Assembly: GCF_049347105.1 (NCBI RefSeq)
Contig: NZ_CP186334.1
Location: 3,038,001-3,102,000, forward strand
Source: Gaoshiqia hydrogeniformans
GTDB taxonomy: Bacteria; Bacteroidota; Bacteroidia; Bacteroidales; Prolixibacteraceae
Reading direction: 5' to 3'
DNA length: 64,000 nt
Part shown: positions 58,967 to 64,000 of the stretch, one piece after another
Layout of the letters: each line of letters starts with the position of its first letter
Numbering within the stretch: the stretch's first letter is position 1
Notes under the pieces: generated by a model
The model's input: the letters and a program-made list of their open reading frames with translations, nothing else
What the model was told of the DNA's origin: nothing
Database searches by the model: none
Position numbers and translations under genes: made by a program

Positions 58967-60469
58967 TTATTGGACCGGAATTTTATTGACAGCATCCAGA
59001 AAAGCTTCGACCGATGCGGTAATAATGTCGGTATGCGCACCGAAACCAAAGAATTTGGCGCCATCGTGGTCAAGTTCCATGTGTACTTTTCCGACGTCGT
59101 CGCTGCCTTTGGTAATGGCCTGGATCAGGAATTCTTCGAGCGTGACCTGGCGTTTCAGGATCTGTTTCACCGCTTTGATGGCGGCATCAACCGGGCCGTT
59201 TCCGGAGCTGGTCGCGTCGAATTTTTCGCCGGCAATGTCCAGCCTGACTGTGGCCATCGGGATCAACGATTTTCCGGTGACTACCTGCAGGAAGTCAAGC
59301 TTAATGCGGCGTTCTTTTTTCTCTGAATCATCCACCAGCAACACCACGTCGTCGTCGCGAATGTCTTTTTTCTTGTCGGCCAGTTCCAGAAATTTCTCGT
59401 ACACCTCGTCTACTTTCTCCTTGGTCAGTTCGTAACCCAGCACTTCCAGCCGGTGTTTCAGGGCCGCGCGTCCGCTGCGGGCGGTCAGTACGATGGACGA
59501 TTCATTGATGCCCACCTCGGTTGGATCAATGATCTCGTAGTTTTCGCGGTGTTTCAACACGCCGTCCTGGTGAATACCGGATGAGTGGGCAAAGGCATTT
59601 CGGCCGACAATCGCTTTATTGGGCTGAACCGGCATATTCATCAGGTTCGATACCAGACGGCTGGTTTTGTAAATATTCTTGGTGTTGATGTTGGTATCGA
59701 TATTCAATACTTTGTAGCGGCTTTTCAGCGTCATCACTACTTCTTCGAGCGAGGTGTTTCCGGCGCGTTCGCCAATGCCGTTGATGGTTACTTCGGCCTG
59801 ACGGGCCCCGTTGATGATCCCCGAAATGGTGTTTGCCGTAGCCATTCCCAGGTCGTTATGGCAGTGCGTGGAAATAATGGCATTCTCAATACCCCGGACA
59901 TGATCAAACAGGTATTTTATTTTTTCGCCAAACTCGTGCGGCATGGTGTAGCCGGTAGTGTCAGGAATATTGACCACGGTTGCCCCGGCCTTAATAACCG
60001 CTTCTACCACGCGGGCCAGGTACTCGTTTTCGGTACGGCCGGCATCTTCGGCATAAAACTCCACATCTTCCACATACTTTTTGGCATATTTCACGGCTTT
60101 CACGGCACGCTCAATAATTTCATCAGGATTTGAGTTGAGTTTGTAGTGAATGTGGTAATACGATGTTCCGATACCGGTGTGGATACGTCCTTTTTTCGCG
60201 TATTTGAGGGCATCGGCTGCAACATCAATGTCTTTTTCTACTGCGCGGGTGAGGGCACAAATGGTGGGCCAGGTAACCGCTTTTGATATTTCAACTACTG
60301 ATTTGAAATCTCCGGGACTGGAAATCGGGAATCCGGCTTCGATCACATCAACGCCCAATTCTTCCAATGCTTTGGCCACTTCAATCTTTTCAACGGTGTT
60401 TAACTGACACCCCGGAACTTGCTCTCCGTCTCTTAAGGTGGTGTCAAAAATGTACAATCTGTCGCTCAT
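58967..60469 (-). CDS. leuA: 2-isopropylmalate synthase
   Basis: 500 aa. 'FDTTLRDGEQVPGCQLNT' (active-site Arg/Asp), 'ISTHCHNDLGMATANTISGI' (metal His pair), 'NGIGERAGNTSLEEV', 'GRNAFAHSSGIHQDGVL' and the C-terminal regulatory domain (about 390-500) that binds leucine for feedback inhibition. Condenses acetyl-CoA with 2-oxoisovalerate, the first step to leucine. First structural gene of the operon, preceded by an attenuator and leader peptide. Confidence 0.96.
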   Translation of the reverse strand: MSDRLYIFDTTLRDGEQVPGCQLNTVEKIEVAKALEELGVDVIEAGFPISSPGDFKSVVEISKAVTWPTICALTRAVEKDIDVAADALKYAKKGRIHTGIGTSYYHIHYKLNSNPDEIIERAVKAVKYAKKYVEDVEFYAEDAGRTENEYLARVVEAVIKAGATVVNIPDTTGYTMPHEFGEKIKYLFDHVRGIENAIISTHCHNDLGMATANTISGIINGARQAEVTINGIGERAGNTSLEEVVMTLKSRYKVLNIDTNINTKNIYKTSRLVSNLMNMPVQPNKAIVGRNAFAHSSGIHQDGVLKHRENYEIIDPTEVGINESSIVLTARSGRAALKHRLEVLGYELTKEKVDEVYEKFLELADKKKDIRDDDVVLLVDDSEKKERRIKLDFLQVVTGKSLIPMATVRLDIAGEKFDATSSGNGPVDAAIKAVKQILKRQVTLEEFLIQAITKGSDDVGKVHMELDHDGAKFFGFGAHTDIITASVEAFLDAVNKIPVQ

Positions 60470-60517
60470 GATGAAATGATTTGTTTATTATCTGTTGTAT
60501 TATTTTACATATCAAAA

Positions 60518-60580
60518 AAGCCATTCTCTGCGGAGAATGGCTTGATGTCATTTTTTTATCTTTTATTCCATACCATTCTC
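60518..60580 (-). promoter_or_regulatory. Transcription attenuator before leuA
   Basis: Terminator: AAGCCATTCTC, loop of 4, GAGAATGGCTT, then TTTT (minus strand, 60543-60514), 48 bases upstream of leuA. A second GAGAATGG (60580-60573), overlapping the stop codon of the leader peptide, can pair with CCATTCTC of the terminator's first arm and so form an antiterminator. A ribosome held at the Ile/Leu codons would leave this segment free (read-through); one that reaches the stop codon would cover it (termination). Confidence 0.82.
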
Positions 60581-60647
60581 AGTCGCGCATCCCAATTAGA
60601 ATACCGAGAAGAATACCGAGAATAGAAATGGAATTAATATGCTTCAT
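60579..60647 (-). CDS. leuL: leu operon leader peptide
   Basis: 22-codon frame from ATG 60647 to TGA 60579. It begins MKHINSISILG and ends ILLGILIGMRD: six Ile and four Leu among 22 residues, including 'ILGILLGILIG'. No Val. AGGAAA lies upstream of the ATG. Its stop codon overlaps the antiterminator arm. Typical design of a branched-chain amino acid leader peptide. Confidence 0.8.
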   Translation of the reverse strand: MKHINSISILGILLGILIGMRD

Positions 60648-60816
60648 CTGTTCAAAGATTTCCTGCAAATATCACAATTTAATTTTAAAATGAAAACACA
60701 AAGGCCATTATTTTTACAATTCATAAGAAAAAGATTTTATTATCTTTTGTCTGATTGCCCTGACGGCGATATTTCAACTCGGAAAAACTGAGTTGGCCGA
60801 CCTTCCGAAAAAAGAG

Positions 60817-61227
60817 CTAAAGAGCTGTGTTTGGAGGCAATTCACCTTGTTTTTCGAACTGAATAATGGCCACAGCCTCTTCGTTGGTACCCCATTTTAA
60901 CGGCGGACAGGTCAGCGTCAGGCTTTTCCCGCGCAGGCGGGCGTGGCGGATTTTATCCAGACCCTCTTCACTGGGGAACAGCGATCCTTCTACGTGGTGG
61001 ACAATGTAATCTTTTTCGCGGTTAAATTCATAATGCCCGAAATACGATACACCGTTTACCTTGTCCGGATTTATTTCGCGGGGCATATACTGCACTGAAA
61101 AGTGCCCGGTAGCCGAATAAGTGATTAAACCGATGGGGTCTTTCCCAAACGGAAAGATTGTTTCACCGTTCTGATTTTGGGCCTCAAATGATTTGAGTTT
61201 CCAGCTTCCTATGATTAAACTGTTCAT
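60817..61227 (-). CDS. Lipocalin-like domain protein
   Basis: 136 aa. 'LIIGSWKLKSFEAQNQNGET', 'GLITYSATGHFSVQYMPREI' and 'YIVHHVEGSLFPSEEGLDKI', 'RHARLRGKSLTLTCPPLK' follow the lipocalin-like (DUF1331/PF13924) pattern of a small beta barrel without signal peptide. Ligand unknown. Stands alone between leuA and the ZIP transporter. Confidence 0.85.
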   Translation of the reverse strand: MNSLIIGSWKLKSFEAQNQNGETIFPFGKDPIGLITYSATGHFSVQYMPREINPDKVNGVSYFGHYEFNREKDYIVHHVEGSLFPSEEGLDKIRHARLRGKSLTLTCPPLKWGTNEEAVAIIQFEKQGELPPNTAL

Positions 61228-61358
61228 GATTTTAAGTTTTACTGATTGAAGACGAATATTACCTCTTTTTGTTCAAAGTGAAAACATGTTTTAAAAATAA
61301 ATTAAAGCCGGTTGTGGCATGACAGGCGACCTTCCGGCCATATCCTTTTGGTTTATTT

Positions 61359-62171
61359 TCATCCAAGCGCCACATCCAGCATCATCATCAGGGCAAAGCC
61401 AAGCATGGTGCCAATGGTTGCAATATCGGTGTGTTTTTCGAGTTGGGATTCCGGGATCAGCTCTTCGACCACAACATAGATCATGGCGCCGGCGGCAAAC
61501 GACAGGGCGTAGGGCAGGATCGGGCGCATCAGCAAAACTGCCGCAGCGCCAAATACGCCGGCAATCGGTTCCACAATACCAGAGGCCTGTCCGTACAAAA
61601 AGCTTTTACGGCGCGTCATGCCTTCTCTTCGTAAGGGGACCGAAACCGCAGCTCCTTCGGGAAAGTTTTGGATGCCAATGCCAATGGCCAGGGCAACCGC
61701 CCCCGCAAGCGAGGCCGCGGGCAAATCGGCGGCCACTGCGCCAAAAGCGACGCCTACCGCCAATCCTTCGGGAATATTGTGTAAGGTAATGGCCAGGACT
61801 AAAAGTACACTTCGTCGCCACGAGGTGGGAACCCCTTCTGCTTCTTCACGGGGAAAACCGAGGTGAAGGTGAGGCAGAAACTGATCGATCAACCATAAAA
61901 AGAAACCGCCGGCCAGAAAACCGATCACGGCCGGTACCCAGGGGATGCCTCCCGCTGCCCGCTCCATCTCGATCGCCGGACTCAGCAACGACCAAAAGCT
62001 GGCAGCAATCATTACTCCGGCAGCAAAACCAAGCATGCCGTCCAGCACTTTCCGGTTAATTTCCTTAAAGAAAAACACCATGGCGGCGCCAAGCGCGGTC
62101 ACAAACCAGGTAAATAAGGTTGCGATAAGAGCTTGCAAAATGGGACTCAAATTGATAAACCAGTCGATCAT
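61359..62171 (-). CDS. ZIP-family divalent metal transporter
   Basis: 270 aa with about eight membrane helices. Metal-site motifs: 'LAITLHNIPEGLAVGVAFG' in helix 4 and 'GIGIQNFPEGAAVSVPL' in helix 5, and a His/acid-containing loop 'FLPHLHLGFPREEAEG' before helix 4. It resembles GufA/ZIP11-like importers of zinc and related ions. Single gene. Confidence 0.93.
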   Translation of the reverse strand: MIDWFINLSPILQALIATLFTWFVTALGAAMVFFFKEINRKVLDGMLGFAAGVMIAASFWSLLSPAIEMERAAGGIPWVPAVIGFLAGGFFLWLIDQFLPHLHLGFPREEAEGVPTSWRRSVLLVLAITLHNIPEGLAVGVAFGAVAADLPAASLAGAVALAIGIGIQNFPEGAAVSVPLRREGMTRRKSFLYGQASGIVEPIAGVFGAAAVLLMRPILPYALSFAAGAMIYVVVEELIPESQLEKHTDIATIGTMLGFALMMMLDVALG

Positions 62172-62319
62172 CGTTATTTGCTTTATCGTTGTTTATTTTT
62201 GACGAATTTACACAAATAACGGTCGATACGGAGAATTGGTTTAATACTTTCCCGAATGATTTTTAACCAGGCTGAATTTCTGTTTGGGGAAAAAGGTCCG
62301 GCGGATGGATTTTATGAAA

Positions 62320-62353
62320 AAAAGCCTGACAATCAATCAACGGTCAGGCTTTT
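62320..62353 (-). terminator. Terminator of ilvC
   Basis: AAAAGCCTGAC / GTCAGGCTTTT, an 11-bp perfect stem with a 12-nt loop, then T-rich on the minus strand, 19 bases past the ilvC stop. Confidence 0.9.
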
Positions 62354-62372
62354 GTTTGTGGAATATCGTGAA

Positions 62373-63848
62373 TTAAACGATTTTCTTCATCGCGGTCATC
62401 GATTCGCGCAATTCGTAGCCAACGATTTCTACCGGGTGGAAACGAATCAGTTCATTCACGGCAATCAGTTGTTTATTGTCGACCCCGTTGTCATGTCCTT
62501 CGCCGTATGTTTCGCCTATGACATCCACATCAATATTCGACATGAAATCAGCTAATAAGGGTTTGCAGGCGTGGTCGAACAGGTAGCAGCCGTACTCGGC
62601 CGTATCGGAAATCACCCGGTTCATTTCAAACAATTTTTTACGGGCAATGGTGTTGGCAATCAGCGGCGTTTCGTGCAACGATTCGTAGTAGGCCGATTCT
62701 TCTTTGATGCCGGTTTCAGTCATTGTTTCGAAAGCCAGTTCAACCCCCGACTTCACAAAGGCAATCATCAGCACGCCATTGTCGAAATATTCCTGTTCGC
62801 TGATTTCCATATCGGCGGCAGGTGTTTTTTCGAATGCCGTTTCGCCCGTTGCAGCGCGCCAGGTCAACAGTTTTTTATCGCCGTTGGCCCAGTCTTCCAT
62901 CATGGTTTTCGAGAATTCGCCGCTCATGATGTCGTCCATATGTTTTTGGAATAGCGGGCGCATCAGGCGTTTTAATTCTTCGGAAAGTTCGAAGGCCTTA
63001 ATTTTTGCCGGATTCGACAAGCGGTCCATCATGTTGGTAATCCCGCCGTGTTTCAGGGCTTCGGTGATCACTTCCCATCCGTACTGGATCAGTTTGGAAG
63101 CATATCCGGGCTCAATTCCTTTCTCAATCATTTTGTCGAACGAGAGGATCGATCCGGTTTGTAACAAGCCGCACAGGATGGTTTGTTCGCCCATCAGGTC
63201 CGATTTTACCTCGGCCACAAACGACGAGCGCAATACGCCGGCGCGGTCGGCTCCGGTTGCCACGGCATAGGCCTTGGCAATTTCCAGCCCGTCGCCGTTC
63301 GGGTCGTTTTCGGGGTGGACGGCAATCAGCGTGGGAACGCCGAAACCGCGTTTGTATTCTTCGCGAACTTCGGAGCCCGGCGATTTGGGTGCAACCATGA
63401 TGACGGTCAGGTCTTTACGGATCTGCATGCCTTCTTCAACAATATTAAAGCCGTGTGAGTAGGAGAGTGTTGCGCCTTTTTTCATCAGGGGCATAATGGC
63501 ATTGATCACGCCGGTGTGTTGTTTGTCTGGCGTCAGGTTGATCACCAGGTCGGCGGTCGGGATCATTTCTTCGTACGTGCCGACTTTAAACCCGTTCCCG
63601 GCCGCGTTTTTGTATGATTGCCGCTGCTCTTTGATCGCCTCTTCGCGAAGGGTATAAGAGATATCCAGACCCGAGTCGCGCATGTTGAGTCCCTGGTTTA
63701 AGCCCTGGGCGCCACAGCCTACGATCACGATTTTTTTACCTTCCAGTTTTTTTACGCCGTCAGCAAATTCCGATTTGTCCATGAATTCGCAGGTTCCCAG
63801 TTGTTCCAGTTGCAGGCGCAACGGGAGCGTGTTAAAATAATTTGCCAT
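62373..63848 (-). CDS. ilvC: Ketol-acid reductoisomerase, class II (long form)
   Basis: 491 aa, the long plant/enterobacterial type. NADPH site 'VIVGCGAQGLNQGLNMRDSG', 'VINLTPDKQHTGVINAIMPL', 'VMVAPKSPGSEVREEYKRGF'-type stretch (here 'IMVAPKSPGSEVREEY'), 'VEVKSDLMGEQTILCGLLQ' region and a duplicated C-terminal knotted domain with metal-binding Asp/Glu ('SDLMGEQ', 'DTAEYGCYLFDHACKPLL'). It isomerises and reduces acetohydroxy acids in valine and isoleucine synthesis and supplies 2-oxoisovalerate to LeuA indirectly. Upstream genes lie outside the window; 63849-64000 shows nothing that I can assign. Confidence 0.97.
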   Translation of the reverse strand: MANYFNTLPLRLQLEQLGTCEFMDKSEFADGVKKLEGKKIVIVGCGAQGLNQGLNMRDSGLDISYTLREEAIKEQRQSYKNAAGNGFKVGTYEEMIPTADLVINLTPDKQHTGVINAIMPLMKKGATLSYSHGFNIVEEGMQIRKDLTVIMVAPKSPGSEVREEYKRGFGVPTLIAVHPENDPNGDGLEIAKAYAVATGADRAGVLRSSFVAEVKSDLMGEQTILCGLLQTGSILSFDKMIEKGIEPGYASKLIQYGWEVITEALKHGGITNMMDRLSNPAKIKAFELSEELKRLMRPLFQKHMDDIMSGEFSKTMMEDWANGDKKLLTWRAATGETAFEKTPAADMEISEQEYFDNGVLMIAFVKSGVELAFETMTETGIKEESAYYESLHETPLIANTIARKKLFEMNRVISDTAEYGCYLFDHACKPLLADFMSNIDVDVIGETYGEGHDNGVDNKQLIAVNELIRFHPVEIVGYELRESMTAMKKIV

Positions 63849-64000
63849 GTTGAATGAATTTATTTGTTCTTATTTGATTTTTAATTTACCGGATACAAAG
63901 CAAAAGAATAATCGGCAAAAAACGGAGTAAAAAAGCATGAATTATTGGTAATTTTCATGGATTCGGGTTTTATCTTGCCCGATTATTCGATTTTTTCCCT

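Overview
The window comes from a chromosome of a Bacteroidota bacterium, most likely class Bacteroidia near Marinilabiliales/Prolixibacteraceae; the rank below phylum is inference. Supporting signs are Bacteroidota-type promoters (TTTG near -33, TAnnTTTG near -7), the glycine-lipid acyltransferase pair glsB-glsA beside the dcw cluster, a long MraY with an internal insertion, a group-B-like monomeric [FeFe] hydrogenase, class II ketol-acid reductoisomerase, DUF3109 and four-helix-bundle (S23) proteins.

Layout. (1) 1-12.7 kb, mostly minus strand: small membrane and envelope proteins of stress-associated type (AI-2E-type permease, holin-like, cupin, YtxH, lmo0937-like and Thivi_2564-like proteins), two tandem PAS histidine kinases and an M1 aminopeptidase. 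Five places here carry the same 41-bp element with two TGTAA boxes exactly 21 bp apart, so several of these genes probably form one regulon. An IS3-family element has inserted between the two boxes of one copy. (2) 12.7-13.3 kb: relic of an AAA ATPase and a long inverted repeat. (3) 13.3-15.2 kb: glsB-glsA, minus strand. (4) 15.4-32.4 kb, plus strand: the division and cell-wall cluster mraZ-rsmH-ftsL-ftsI-murE-mraY-murD-ftsW-murG-murC-ftsQ-ftsA-ftsZ-ftsZ-yqeY, with MraZ-type 10-bp repeats in front and two different ftsZ genes in tandem. (5) 32.5-44.8 kb: mixed housekeeping genes (HD hydrolase, VOC protein, LytTR regulator, DUF3109, gpmI, S9 peptidase, [FeFe] hydrogenase, O-methyltransferase, M16 peptidase). 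(6) 44.96 kb: tRNA-Phe. (7) 45.1-53.7 kb: a decay zone with a transposase stub, an internally deleted SnoaL-like gene, a second identical IS copy interrupting a small gene, a poly-A frameshifted gene, a beta-barrel fragment and REP-like repeats, mixed with intact clpP, a GlxA-type regulator, two SRPBCC genes and a beta-barrel gene. (8) 53.8-63.9 kb, minus strand: branched-chain amino acid genes leuA-leuC-(four-helix protein)-leuD-leuA-like-leuB, led by an Ile/Leu-rich leader peptide and an attenuator, and, beyond a lipocalin-like gene and a ZIP transporter, ilvC.

The items most worth follow-up are the repeated TGTAA-N16-TGTAA promoter element and its disruption by the IS, the tandem ftsZ pair in which only the second has a normal C-terminal tail peptide, and the leu leader-peptide attenuator. 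No CRISPR array, rRNA operon or recognisable defence system was seen.
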